Made by a program: the position numbers and the translations under genes. A stretch of DNA of 57,988 nucleotides from an uncultured Woeseiaceae bacterium (GTDB taxonomy: Bacteria; Pseudomonadota; Gammaproteobacteria; Steroidobacterales; Woeseiaceae), in contig CAJJBK010000015.1 in assembly GCA_905182415.1 (NCBI GenBank), forward strand, positions 1 to 57,988. Reading direction: 5' to 3'. The notes under the pieces were generated by a model. The model was not told the DNA's origin, made no database searches, and saw only the letters and a program-made list of their open reading frames with translations. This document shows positions 46,319 through 55,144 of the stretch, one piece after another. Every line of letters starts with the position of its first letter. The first letter of the stretch is position 1.

Positions 46319-46918
46319 TTAGTGCACCTCATTATATTCAAGACGATCATCAGGTACGAATTTATCATGCGCAGGCATTACTATTTCCTTTAGTGAACTG
46401 GCTGAAAGCGTTATGTTATCGGGAACAATTTTATTTAAATATAGTAAATATGCTGAGAGAGCATAAACTTCATTGAATGTTAATGAGCCTGGTGCATTCA
46501 TAGGCATGGAGCGTAAGATGTAATCATAAAGTGTGGTTGCATATGGCCAGTAATTACCAATTGTTCTGCACTCAAAACCACATGCGATTATCCCTTGAGG
46601 AAATTCTTCACCCTCATCAGCGACTAGACGACCATTAATGCCTCCTTTGCCGTTGATTCCATGACAAAACGCGCATTTTGCCGCATAGAGTATTTCACCC
46701 TCCTTGACAGAGCCCTTTCCAAGAGGCAGTCCGGTTCCATCCGGCCGAACATCTAAGTCCCATTTTTTTATTTCTTCTGTGGTTGCGGGGCGCCCAAAAT
46801 TAAATAAAACATCTATATTATCGTTAGTATTGATTTCATTTTGCTCTGCATATGATAGGCCGGAGGTAAATAAAGCAAAATAAATCATGATAATTTTTAT
46901 ATATAGATCTAACGTCAT
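46319..46918 (-). CDS. Monoheme cytochrome c, electron acceptor of the SoxC-type enzyme
   Basis: A 199-residue exported cytochrome c. Start chosen at 46918: GGGGA lies just upstream and a normal signal peptide results (hydrophobic stretch 6-18, ending LSYAEQ). An upstream in-frame ATG at 46993 would put 25 charged or polar residues before the signal. The heme site is CAFCH (82-86) and the likely axial Met is Met138 or 140 in RSMPMNAPG. It lies 2 bases upstream of soxC. SoxD in model organisms has two hemes and is longer; this one-heme form resembles the SorB/SoxD partner found beside SoxC-type enzymes in other bacteria. Confidence 0.85.
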   Translation of the reverse strand: MTLDLYIKIIMIYFALFTSGLSYAEQNEINTNDNIDVLFNFGRPATTEEIKKWDLDVRPDGTGLPLGKGSVKEGEILYAAKCAFCHGINGKGGINGRLVADEGEEFPQGIIACGFECRTIGNYWPYATTLYDYILRSMPMNAPGSLTFNEVYALSAYLLYLNKIVPDNITLSASSLKEIVMPAHDKFVPDDRLEYNEVH

Positions 46919-47272
46919 TTTGTCCCCATTTAGATCGCCTTTAGTTCTTTGCGATTGAGGAATGATAATCGCAGGATATTTAATTTCATTCAAGAAAATT
47001 TGTTTTTATAATTTTTAATTATTATTTTTTATATAAAAATTTCATAATAACTTGTAATTCTTTGCTGGTGAGGATAATTTCTGCATTAGAACGTTGATGG
47101 GGACAAATAGATAATAGATTTGCTTAAAGCGACTGGAAGACGGTGTAAGTTCCAGAGCAAATATTATTGAAAATCACCCCGGAGTTATCATCTGAAATGC
47201 AATATGCAAATTAAGTGTGATCGGTTAATCCACGATAAGGATATAATGAGGCGAAAAATAATTTTCGCAAAA

Positions 47273-47309
47273 CCGGGTGGTACCGCGATAAATAGTATTA
47301 TTGCCCCGG
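47273..47309 (+). promoter_or_regulatory. T-box antiterminator helix
   Basis: CCGGG (47273-47277) is the exact complement of CCCGG (47305-47309), enclosing the TGGT bulge that contacts the tRNA end. The second arm is the 5' part of the terminator stem, so the two structures exclude each other, as in transcriptional T-boxes. Confidence 0.88.
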
Positions 47310-47338
47310 ACGTATACTAACGTTCGGGGATTTTTTTT
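47304..47338 (+). terminator. T-box intrinsic terminator upstream of ileS
   Basis: CCCCGGACGT (47304-47313) pairs with ACGTTCGGGG (47320-47329) over ten pairs with one G-T, 6-base loop, then A and eight T (47331-47338). It lies 21 bases before the ileS ATG, so stopping here keeps ileS off. Confidence 0.95.
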
Positions 47339-47359
47339 GGGTAAAAGAAAAGTATAGAA

Positions 47360-50300
47360 ATGAAATTTAAAGAAATTAAAACTAGATATAATGGCCCTGC
47401 TCTTGAAGAAGAGGTCTTAACCTTTTGGGAAAAAAATACTGTTTTTGAAAAAACACTTGAGCAGTCCAATCATCGACCTTTGTATACTTTTAATGAAGGT
47501 CCCCCCACTGCAAATGGAAAACCCGGTATTCACCATGTATTGGCACGTTCTTTCAAAGATGCTTTTCCTAGATACAAAACAATGCAAGGTTTTCATGTGC
47601 CGCGCAAAGCTGGTTGGGACACCCATGGATTACCTGTTGAGCATGAAATCGAAAAGCAACTGGGAATTTTTGATAAGAAAGAAATTGAGTCTAAGGTAGG
47701 TATTGCTGAATTTACCAAACGATGTCGAGAGTCAGTCATGACTTATATCAAAGATTGGGAAAAAATGACCGAAAGAATGGGTTTTTGGGTTAATACTGAA
47801 GATGCTTATTACACACTCGATAATAAATACATTGAGAGTGTATGGCATTTATTAAAAAATATCTGGAATAAGGATCTTATTTATCGTGGCTATAAAGTCG
47901 TCCCCTATGATCCTCGAATAGGCGCAACTTTGTCACAACATGAGCTCGCTCAGGGTTATCGTGACGTTGAAGACCCATCAATTTTTGTTAGATTTGCATT
48001 GAAAGATGAGACTAATACATCATTTCTTGTTTGGACTACTACTCCTTGGACGCTACCTTCAAACTTAATGCTGGCTGTTCATTGTGATGTGGATTATGTC
48101 TATATCAAGATTGAAGATGAAATTTTAATTCTTGCGGAGGAGTTATTAGTCACTGTATTGCAGGATCGTCCATATTCGATTCTTAAACGAGTGAAGGGTA
48201 AAGAGTTGATTGGGAAAGAGTACCTCAGACTCTTTGATTATCTTGATGTGCCAAATGAGGTAAATGCTTTTGAGGTCTATGAGGCTGATTTTGTAAGTAC
48301 AGAAAACGGTACAGGAATTGTCCATTGTGCCCCAGCTTATGGGGTTGATGATCTTGAGTTGGGTCAAAAAAATGGTTTGCCTGTAATACATGGCGTGGGT
48401 CTAGATGGAAATTTTATTAATGAAGTGACTCCAGTTGCGGGATTATTCTTCAAAGATGCCGATGAAATTCTTATAAATTTACTGAAAAAACAGGGCTCTA
48501 TGTTTCGCTCTGAAAAATACTTGCATAGTTACCCTTTTGGGTGGAGAACGGGCGATCCAATTATCTATTATGCAAAACATGCTTGGTACATAAAAACATC
48601 AAAATTCCGTGACCGTATGGTTGAGCTGAACAAAACAATAAATTGGGTCCCAGGACATATTCGCGATGGTCGATTCGGTAAATGGCTGGAAAATAATCAG
48701 GACTGGGCCCTGTCTAGAGAGCGTTTTTGGGGGACACCATTACCAGTATGGACTGATGGCGAAAACAATTATCATTGTGTAGGTTCGGTAGATGAATTAG
48801 CAGAGTTATCGGGTCAGAAATTAACGGAGCTGGACCTTCATCGACCAAGTATTGATGATATAACTTTTAAGAAAGACGGCAAACTATGGACTCGTGTGCC
48901 TGAAGTTATTGATTGCTGGTTTGATTCAGGGGCGATGTCTTTTGCTCAGTATCATTTTCCATTTGAAAATGAGGAGAATTTTGATCAGCGTTTCCCGGTA
49001 GATTTTATTTGTGAGGCTATTGATCAGACGAGAGGTTGGTTCTACACCCTACATGCAATTTCGACTTTAGTTTCTGACAGTGTGGCCTATCGTAATTGCA
49101 TTTGCTTGAGTCATATCGTTGATAAAGACGGTAAAAAAATGTCTAAGTCATTAGGAAATATTATCAATCCTTACGATGTTTTTGATAGTGTTGGCGCAGA
49201 TGCTCTTCGATGGCACTTTTTAGCAAGAATATCTCCAGACATCCAGAAAAGAGTTTCAGTGGAAATAATCTCGGATGTCGCCAGTTCATTCATGAATACA
49301 TTCTGGAATACATATGGCTTTTTTATACTATATGCACGCCTTGATAATATGGATTTAAAAACACCATTGAATATAAAGGACAGACCTGAGACTGATCGTT
49401 GGGTATTGGCTTTATTAAATCAGACAATATCTAAAACTACCGATGCTATGGATAAGTATGATGCAAAGTTGGCCGGTGAAACTATTGAATCCTTTGTTGA
49501 TCAGCTTAGTAATTGGTATATCAGAAGAAATCGACGTCGTTTTTGGAAATCTTCGGATCTTGAAGATAAAAGATCCGCATATCTAACTTTATATCAGTGT
49601 TTAGATGTTATACATCGGTTGATGGCGCCATTCATCCCATTTTTAGCTGAGAATGTTTATCAAAACCTAATTCGTTATAATCAGACTGATGCCCCTATTA
49701 GTGTTCATATGACAACTTGGCCTAAAATAGAATCAGACTGGGAGAACGAAGAGTTATTATTTGAAATTAATGTTGTTCAAAAAGTAGTTGGTTTGGCGCG
49801 GGCAGCCAGAGCTCAATCCGGTGTTCGAGTAAGGCAGCCTCTTCCAAGGTTATTGATTAGGACACCGACTGATTTAACCGCAAAAGCAATACAGAATCAT
49901 CAATCTCAAATTTTAGAAGAATTAAATGTAAAGAAGATCGAGTTTATTGCGCGTGATGCAGGTCTTGTGAGTTATGTGATTAAGCCAAATTTACCTAGAA
50001 TCGGTAAAAAATACGGTAAATTAATACCAGCAATTAAAGAGGCCTTAATTAATTCTGACACGACAGATATAGCAAGCCTTGTTGCAAAAAGACAATCTTT
50101 TGAGGTTCATTGTAACGAGCAAATATTAACGTTTGAGCCAGAAGATGTGTTGATTGAGACAAAATCAGCAGAAGGTTATTCGTGTGGAGAGGAAGGTGGT
50201 TATTTAACTGCTTTGGATACTCGCTTAGATGTTGAATTAATAAAAGAAGGTTTAGCTAGAGAAATTGTCAGATCTGTGCAGGAGGCAAGGAAGAAATCTG

Positions 50301-50503
50301 GCCTAGATGTTTCGGATCGAATTATTCTTGGTGTTAGTGGTTCTGAAATTGTGGAGACGGCTCTAAAAGAGCATCAGGATTTTTTAATGACAGAGACTTT
50401 ATCAGTTCAATGGCAGGTTAATATGGAGGCTCCTCTCTTTTCTGAAGATAATAACCTTGATGATGAGACCTGGTTAATCGAGTTAAAGAAAATTTCGGAA
50501 TGA
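47360..50503 (+). CDS. ileS: Isoleucyl-tRNA synthetase, type 2 (eukaryote-like) IleRS
   Basis: Charges tRNA-Ile. At 1047 residues it is longer than E. coli IleRS (about 938) and starts TRYNGPALEEEVLTFWEKN, then NEGPPTANGKPGIHHVLARS with the HIGH equivalent GIHH (56-59), and KMSKS (593-597). The GIHH form, the C-terminal region lacking the zinc-binding Cys4 of type 1 enzymes and the length fit type 2 IleRS, the class known to resist pseudomonic acid. The CP1 editing domain is at about 190-400 (WTTTPWTLPSN). The gene is alone and preceded by the T-box leader. It may be the only ileS of the genome or a second copy; this cannot be seen here. Confidence 0.95.
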   Translation: MKFKEIKTRYNGPALEEEVLTFWEKNTVFEKTLEQSNHRPLYTFNEGPPTANGKPGIHHVLARSFKDAFPRYKTMQGFHVPRKAGWDTHGLPVEHEIEKQLGIFDKKEIESKVGIAEFTKRCRESVMTYIKDWEKMTERMGFWVNTEDAYYTLDNKYIESVWHLLKNIWNKDLIYRGYKVVPYDPRIGATLSQHELAQGYRDVEDPSIFVRFALKDETNTSFLVWTTTPWTLPSNLMLAVHCDVDYVYIKIEDEILILAEELLVTVLQDRPYSILKRVKGKELIGKEYLRLFDYLDVPNEVNAFEVYEADFVSTENGTGIVHCAPAYGVDDLELGQKNGLPVIHGVGLDGNFINEVTPVAGLFFKDADEILINLLKKQGSMFRSEKYLHSYPFGWRTGDPIIYYAKHAWYIKTSKFRDRMVELNKTINWVPGHIRDGRFGKWLENNQDWALSRERFWGTPLPVWTDGENNYHCVGSVDELAELSGQKLTELDLHRPSIDDITFKKDGKLWTRVPEVIDCWFDSGAMSFAQYHFPFENEENFDQRFPVDFICEAIDQTRGWFYTLHAISTLVSDSVAYRNCICLSHIVDKDGKKMSKSLGNIINPYDVFDSVGADALRWHFLARISPDIQKRVSVEIISDVASSFMNTFWNTYGFFILYARLDNMDLKTPLNIKDRPETDRWVLALLNQTISKTTDAMDKYDAKLAGETIESFVDQLSNWYIRRNRRRFWKSSDLEDKRSAYLTLYQCLDVIHRLMAPFIPFLAENVYQNLIRYNQTDAPISVHMTTWPKIESDWENEELLFEINVVQKVVGLARAARAQSGVRVRQPLPRLLIRTPTDLTAKAIQNHQSQILEELNVKKIEFIARDAGLVSYVIKPNLPRIGKKYGKLIPAIKEALINSDTTDIASLVAKRQSFEVHCNEQILTFEPEDVLIETKSAEGYSCGEEGGYLTALDTRLDVELIKEGLAREIVRSVQEARKKSGLDVSDRIILGVSGSEIVETALKEHQDFLMTETLSVQWQVNMEAPLFSEDNNLDDETWLIELKKISE

Positions 50504-50551
50504 TGGCTTGAATGTAAAATAGAATGAAAAGCTAACCTTTAGAATCTAATT

Positions 50552-51145
50552 TTAATCCTTGATCATTCCGAGAAATTCTGTCCGAGTTTTTGCATCCTTC
50601 CTGAAGGATCCAAGCATTTGACTTGTAACCATCGAAACACCAGATTTATGAACACCTCTGGTGGTCATACACTGATGAACAGCTTCAATAACAACTGCAC
50701 ACCCTTTGGGCTTGAGAACATCTTGAATACAATGTGCAATTTGTGCAGTCATTTTTTCTTGTACTTGGAATCGACGTGCAAATGTTTCGACGACACGTGC
50801 TAATTTACTAATGCCAACTACTTTATTATTTGGGAGGTAACCAACATGAGCTTTCCCAATAATTGGTGCCATATGGTGCTCACAGTGTGATTCAAAAGAA
50901 ATATCTCTAAGTACAATCATCTCATCGTAACCTTCAACTTCTTTGAAAGTTCTCTGCATATATTTCATAGGATCTTCGCTATATCCTTTGAACCAATCTT
51001 TGTATGCTCGAGCAACGCGTGCAGGCGTGTCTTGTAAGCCTTCTCGTTTTGGATCATCTCCAGCCCATAAAAGAAGTGTTCGGACTGCTTCTTCAGCTTT
51101 TTCCTGGGTTGGCTGTATGATTTTTGTTTTAGTTTCTTTTGACAT
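50552..51145 (-). CDS. folE: GTP cyclohydrolase I FolE
   Basis: First step of tetrahydrofolate synthesis, GTP to dihydroneopterin triphosphate. It has 197 residues. Zinc ligands Cys88 and His91 in SHCEHHMAP (86-94) and Cys159 in [13 protein letters not shown] (97-105) is the conserved substrate region. It is the standard zinc form, not FolE2. It is convergent with ileS (48 bases apart, no terminator visible). msrA is upstream by 62 bases on the same strand. Confidence 0.96.
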   Translation of the reverse strand: MSKETKTKIIQPTQEKAEEAVRTLLLWAGDDPKREGLQDTPARVARAYKDWFKGYSEDPMKYMQRTFKEVEGYDEMIVLRDISFESHCEHHMAPIIGKAHVGYLPNNKVVGISKLARVVETFARRFQVQEKMTAQIAHCIQDVLKPKGCAVVIEAVHQCMTTRGVHKSGVSMVTSQMLGSFRKDAKTRTEFLGMIKD

Positions 51146-51207
51146 TTTTCACCTAAATTTGAGTGAGGAGAGTGAGAATTATTTATTAAGTATTATTTGT
51201 ATGGAGC

Positions 51208-51792
51208 TTATATCGAGCAAGAAATACCGGTGCCTTTCATTGCACAGTACCCATTAACATTTTTAGCTAAATATTGCTGATGATAGATTTCTGCATAATA
51301 AAATTTATCCAACATTTTAATTTCTGTAGTAATTTTTCCTAGTATCTCTGACGATACATTGGATTTTTTATTTTCAGCATCAGTTAATTTTATTTGATAG
51401 TGATTTAGGGATTTTTCAGCTAAATTCAGCTGATCGTCAGATGAGGTGTATATAGTTGAGCGATATTGCGTGCCAACATCACTACGTTGCCGCATACCAT
51501 GAGTTGGATTGTGGGATTCCCAGAAAATATCGAGTAATTCCTGGTATTTTATTTCTTTAGGCCTAAAGATAATCATTACCACTTCAGCATGCCCAGTGTT
51601 TCCATCACAGACCTCTTCGTAATTTGGATTTTTAGTGTGTCCGCCAGCATAGCCAACTGCCGTGGAATAAACACCAGGAATTTTCCAAAAATGTCTTTCA
51701 GGGCCCCAGAAACATCCCATACCGAAAATAGCTTGCTCGGTATCTTCCGGGAAGGGCGCTTCTATGGAATTTTGATTTACATAGTGATTCAT
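51208..51792 (-). CDS. msrA: Peptide methionine-S-sulfoxide reductase MsrA
   Basis: Reduces the S epimer of methionine sulfoxide. It has 194 residues, catalytic Cys27 in GCFWGPERHFW (26-36), the TAVGYAGG segment (about 44-51), and HTKNPNYEEVC with DGNTGHAEVV (68-77). The resolving cysteines are in the C-terminal tail GYCAMKGTGISCSI. There is no signal peptide, so it is cytoplasmic, whereas MsrPQ serve the periplasm. Confidence 0.94.
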   Translation of the reverse strand: MNHYVNQNSIEAPFPEDTEQAIFGMGCFWGPERHFWKIPGVYSTAVGYAGGHTKNPNYEEVCDGNTGHAEVVMIIFRPKEIKYQELLDIFWESHNPTHGMRQRSDVGTQYRSTIYTSSDDQLNLAEKSLNHYQIKLTDAENKKSNVSSEILGKITTEIKMLDKFYYAEIYHQQYLAKNVNGYCAMKGTGISCSI

Positions 51793-51858
51793 TAGTCTTT
51801 CTGGCCTATTTAAGATTAGGATTAGTGATGTTAATTATATTATTTTTCCGAAGTTAAT

Positions 51859-53244
51859 TCACTCGGAATCTTTTTGTACAGATGCGTTATTTTTCTTATA
51901 GAAAAACTCATGCTCGAAAATGACATTTTGAGTAATCACAGGCTCACGCTCATAAAATCTTGGTCGATAAACTAATTTCCTTATTTCTTTACCTATAATA
52001 TTGTGCATAAAGTCGAGCCCATCAGGCTTAAAGGAGGCACGATTGATGTTTTTAGCTAAACCTCTTTTGGAAACATTATAGTTAAATGTTACTTGAGCTT
52101 TTTCGTAACCAGGAGGCGTTTCTTCTTGAGAAGTAATTGAGGTATCTTCAAAAAATTTGGGGGGATATATATCCTCTAAAATTACGGGTTGTTCTAGTGA
52201 CAATGCTCTAAATTCAAGTTTTAATTCGTCTTCTGAGAGCAGGTCCCAGATCTCTCGATATATATTATAAGATCGATTGGCTCGATCACTCATTATATAA
52301 TAATCAGCCAGTATGATTTTTGTTTCAGTGATATCTTGCCACGTTGCCTCTGGATTTTTTTCAGCTATGCGGATGGCTTTTTTTAAATATGTATCGCCTT
52401 TTGAGACGGTTGGAATTTCATCATAACCCATAGTATTAAAATGAACGAAAAGATAGGTTTTACCCAGTTCTGTAAGTGGTTCAATCAGATCAAGACTGTC
52501 CTTGCCTTTTTGTTTTTGAGTAATACTTATTATTCTCCGCCATGATTTTCTTTCTTTCTCAAACGACCCAGATTTTCTTTGAGATTTGGCCAGTGTTTTT
52601 AGAGCAGGAATCATTTCGAGGCTATATGGGTCAATGTTACGAGATTGTAAATAGTAAATACGTTTTTCTATATCAGATGCATTCTTAGGTTCTTTAGCAA
52701 TGACATAGACATTGGCTAGTGATTGAAGATTTTCAAGCTGCTCAAGATTATGTGGGCCATCATTGACATGACTAATATGGATAGCTCGATTGTAGTTATC
52801 TCTAGCGAGATCCATGCGGTTCATTTTTATTTGAGTCTCAGCAAGCCCTCTAAGAGGATTGATTAAGCCTTTATCGAGTCGATTTTCTATACGCTGAATA
52901 GTAGAGATAGCTGCCTCATAGTTTAAAATAGCCGACTCATATTTTTTTTGACCTTGCTGTGCCATGGCTAGTTTTATTAATGAATCGGCAGCTTCATGAC
53001 TATCAATTCCATATTTTTGTATGGATTGCTCAACTATTTTTTTGGCTATTTGATCTGCTTCATCAAACATTTCATCAGCAAGAGCATCCAAATAAATGGT
53101 CTGTAGATTACTAATTCTTGTGTTTGTTTCTTGACTAAAACTAAGTTGAGAGAATATTAATAAGATTAGACTAATGATTGGCAACAATAAAAGCTTAGAA
53201 TAGCATCGAAAAGGCAAACTATTTAATGAGTGACTTATTTTCAT
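51859..53244 (-). CDS. Secreted TPR protein with TonB-C-like end
   Basis: A 461-residue exported protein. A signal or anchor lies at about 18-37 (LLLLPIISLILLIFSQLSFS). It is followed by TPR-like helix pairs to about 335 (for example ESAILNYEAAISTI, MDLARDNYNRAI and KSWRRIISI), and a C-terminal 75-residue beta-rich unit (about 370-450; KAQVTFNYNVSKRGLAKNI, RKLVYRPRFYERE) that resembles the TonB C-terminal domain. The function is not known. It may dock to an outer-membrane partner. The gene lies 66 bases upstream of msrA. Confidence 0.7.
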   Translation of the reverse strand: MKISHSLNSLPFRCYSKLLLLPIISLILLIFSQLSFSQETNTRISNLQTIYLDALADEMFDEADQIAKKIVEQSIQKYGIDSHEAADSLIKLAMAQQGQKKYESAILNYEAAISTIQRIENRLDKGLINPLRGLAETQIKMNRMDLARDNYNRAIHISHVNDGPHNLEQLENLQSLANVYVIAKEPKNASDIEKRIYYLQSRNIDPYSLEMIPALKTLAKSQRKSGSFEKERKSWRRIISITQKQKGKDSLDLIEPLTELGKTYLFVHFNTMGYDEIPTVSKGDTYLKKAIRIAEKNPEATWQDITETKIILADYYIMSDRANRSYNIYREIWDLLSEDELKLEFRALSLEQPVILEDIYPPKFFEDTSITSQEETPPGYEKAQVTFNYNVSKRGLAKNINRASFKPDGLDFMHNIIGKEIRKLVYRPRFYEREPVITQNVIFEHEFFYKKNNASVQKDSE

Positions 53245-53386
53245 ATTCTAATCTTATGTCGCTTTTTATAATATATTAGTATATCCCAGCTTGATTAGAA
53301 TAAAAGTTTCTTAATGTTACAAGATAAATGTTGATGATTTTTATACTTAGCCTAATAAAATAAATTCAAAGTTTTCGGTTAAAAAT

Positions 53387-54256
53387 TTATTTTTTAGGCA
53401 GCGCCAGATAAGTTCCTGCGAGGATTAAGAGTACCCCAAAGATGGCATATATCGTCCATTGATATTCACCAATTAGTGTAGATATAACCAGTGCCACCAC
53501 CGGAAAAAGAAGAGTGATATATGCTGTTCTTGTGGAGCCAATTTTTTTAATTAGCATTAAGTAACAGCCAAAAGTTATGGCAGAGGCAGCGATCGATAAA
53601 TACAACAATGAAATAATATAACTTGGAGTAAACTCAAAGATAATCGGTCTTTTGAAGGCCAAACCAATCATAAAAGACAGTATCGAACCACAAAGCATTG
53701 CATGTGCATTTATTATTACAATTGAGAGGTCTTTATTGGTATTTATAATGGCCGTCATATTACCCAATGAGGCGATTATTACAGCGGCAAACAACCAAAG
53801 GCCACCAATAATGGATTGATTTGATTTTTGTAAGTTTTTTAGTTCAGGCCAGAATAAAAAAACAATGCCAATGATGCCTATAATTGCAGCTACCAATATC
53901 CTTCTTTCAATTTTTTTAGCGAAAAAGAGACGCTCAAAGAGGGCGTTAAAAATTACAATAAGACTGAATAAGACCGCTGCCAGACCACTCACCACATAAT
54001 TCATACCATAGTATGTAAAGAGATAATTAAAGCAAAACATAGTGCTTCCCATCAGAAAAATCATTGGGTAATAGGAGAGTTTTATTTGCAGCTTATCTCC
54101 TTTGAAAAAGGCATATGCAAATAAGGCCATAGAGGCTATAAAAAAACGATAAGCAACGGATAGTTCCTCAGAGACTATCCCGTATTGATAAGTTATAGCT
54201 ATCCATGATGAACCCCAAATTAAAATGATTAAGAGATAAAGAATTGGGATAGGCAT
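53387..54256 (-). CDS. EamA/DMT family transporter
   Basis: Ten-helix drug/metabolite transporter of 289 residues with two EamA halves (helices near 1-20, 30-50, 65-80, 85-108, 118-135 and then 150-285). The first half opens ILYLLIILIWGSSWIAI with the family WGSSW motif. Substrate cannot be told; such proteins export amino acids or metabolites. It lies divergent from the Nudix gene (137-base gap) and is not clearly linked to the TPR gene (142-base gap). Confidence 0.87.
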   Translation of the reverse strand: MPIPILYLLIILIWGSSWIAITYQYGIVSEELSVAYRFFIASMALFAYAFFKGDKLQIKLSYYPMIFLMGSTMFCFNYLFTYYGMNYVVSGLAAVLFSLIVIFNALFERLFFAKKIERRILVAAIIGIIGIVFLFWPELKNLQKSNQSIIGGLWLFAAVIIASLGNMTAIINTNKDLSIVIINAHAMLCGSILSFMIGLAFKRPIIFEFTPSYIISLLYLSIAASAITFGCYLMLIKKIGSTRTAYITLLFPVVALVISTLIGEYQWTIYAIFGVLLILAGTYLALPKK

Positions 54257-54393
54257 AAAAAAGAGTTACTGCTGGAAGGTTTATAATACGTTACATTATA
54301 TTGAAATCGATGCTTGGTGTATTGCTTTATTATGGAGTTCATTGATGACTAGAGGACGATTATGATTTGGCAAAAGGATAAGTTTTAAAATTT

Positions 54394-55143
54394 ATGAAAA
54401 TCACAGATAAATTTATTGAACCTTTACCGTCTGCTACTGTCTTATTAATTCGTGATGGTCTAAGTGGCCCTGAGGTTTTTTTAGTATTAAGGCGTAAAGA
54501 AGCCTCTTTTGGAGCCAGTTATGTCTTTCCCGGCGGGATAATTGATCCAGTTGATAAAACAATTAATGGATACTTAGATGATAGCGCAAAAGACTTAATG
54601 GATAAGCAATTGGATATTAGTTCGAGCGGATTTTCATATTTTAGTGCGGCGATACGTGAGCTATTCGAGGAAGCCGGAATATTATATGCGGAATCAGATA
54701 AGGGGGATTTACCGAAATCTCAGGAATTACAAAAATTTCGTGATCAATTGAACACCAAGTCACTGTCATGGGATCAGTTCTTGAGTGAGAATCAGCTTCG
54801 TTTGTGTTGTCAGGATTTAATATATTTTGCTTATTGGATAACGCCATTATATTTATCTAGAAGGTATACAACCCGTTTTTTTTGTGCGAAATTGCCAAAA
54901 AATCAAATTGCATCACATTGCGGCAATGAATTAATTGATAGCTGTTGGCTGCCTCCAAAAGAGGCTTTGTTAGCCAAAAGAAAGAAAGAAATTAGTATAC
55001 CTCATCCTACTGCTATCACTTTGATGCAAATTAGGGGGTTTACTAGTGCGGATGAAATTATTGGGTGGGCAAGAAAAAAATTGGATCTTGGTGTGCCATG
55101 CTATTTTCCTGAGCTTACCGAAACCGAGAGGCAAAAAATCTAG
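54394..55143 (+). CDS. Nudix hydrolase, NUDT19-like (long-insert Nudix box)
   Basis: A 249-residue Nudix protein. The Nudix box is split: FPGGIIDP (45-52) comes first, then an insert of about 30 residues, then AAIRELFEEAGILYAE (85-100). This long insert is typical of NUDT19, a CoA/acyl-CoA diphosphatase. YIxP-type substrate region HPTAITLMQI near the C-terminus. The start ATG has no strong SD but is the first in the frame. The MBL gene starts one base after its stop, suggesting co-expression. Confidence 0.8.
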   Translation: MKITDKFIEPLPSATVLLIRDGLSGPEVFLVLRRKEASFGASYVFPGGIIDPVDKTINGYLDDSAKDLMDKQLDISSSGFSYFSAAIRELFEEAGILYAESDKGDLPKSQELQKFRDQLNTKSLSWDQFLSENQLRLCCQDLIYFAYWITPLYLSRRYTTRFFCAKLPKNQIASHCGNELIDSCWLPPKEALLAKRKKEISIPHPTAITLMQIRGFTSADEIIGWARKKLDLGVPCYFPELTETERQKI

Positions 55144-55144
55144 T

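Larger units (their letters stand above)
47083..47338 (+). promoter_or_regulatory. T-box riboswitch (transcription attenuation) controlling ileS
   Basis: All parts of an isoleucine T-box can be read. Stem I: GGGG (47099-47102) pairs CCCC (47177-47180); ATAAT (47111-47115) pairs ATTAT (47163-47167); AG bulge (47116-47117); ATTTGCT (47118-47124) pairs AGCAAAT (47156-47162); apical stem CTGGAA/TTCCAG (47133-47138/47150-47155) with loop GACGGTGTAAG. The outer base may be GCATT/AATGC (47083-47087/47196-47200). The specifier, opposite the ACAAATAG loop strand, is ATC (47173-47175), an isoleucine codon followed by A. Stem III is GCGAAAA/TTTTCGC (47251-47257/47262-47268). The T-box motif is CGGGTGGTACCGCG (47274-47287); TGGT at 47278-47281 suits a tRNA ending ACCA. 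Uncharged tRNA-Ile should favour antitermination. It is followed by ileS after 21 bases. Confidence 0.95.

Noticed and set aside
45060-46918. A full Sox thiosulfate oxidation system
   Set aside because: Only the SoxC-type enzyme and one cytochrome are present; no soxXA, soxYZ or soxB.
46919-46993. Longer start for the cytochrome c
   Set aside because: It would put 25 residues, many polar, before the signal peptide; GGGGA precedes the inner ATG at 46918.
55046-55144. Longer start for the MBL hydrolase
   Set aside because: It would overlap the Nudix gene by 98 bases and adds residues without family support; the ATG at 55145 follows the Nudix stop directly.
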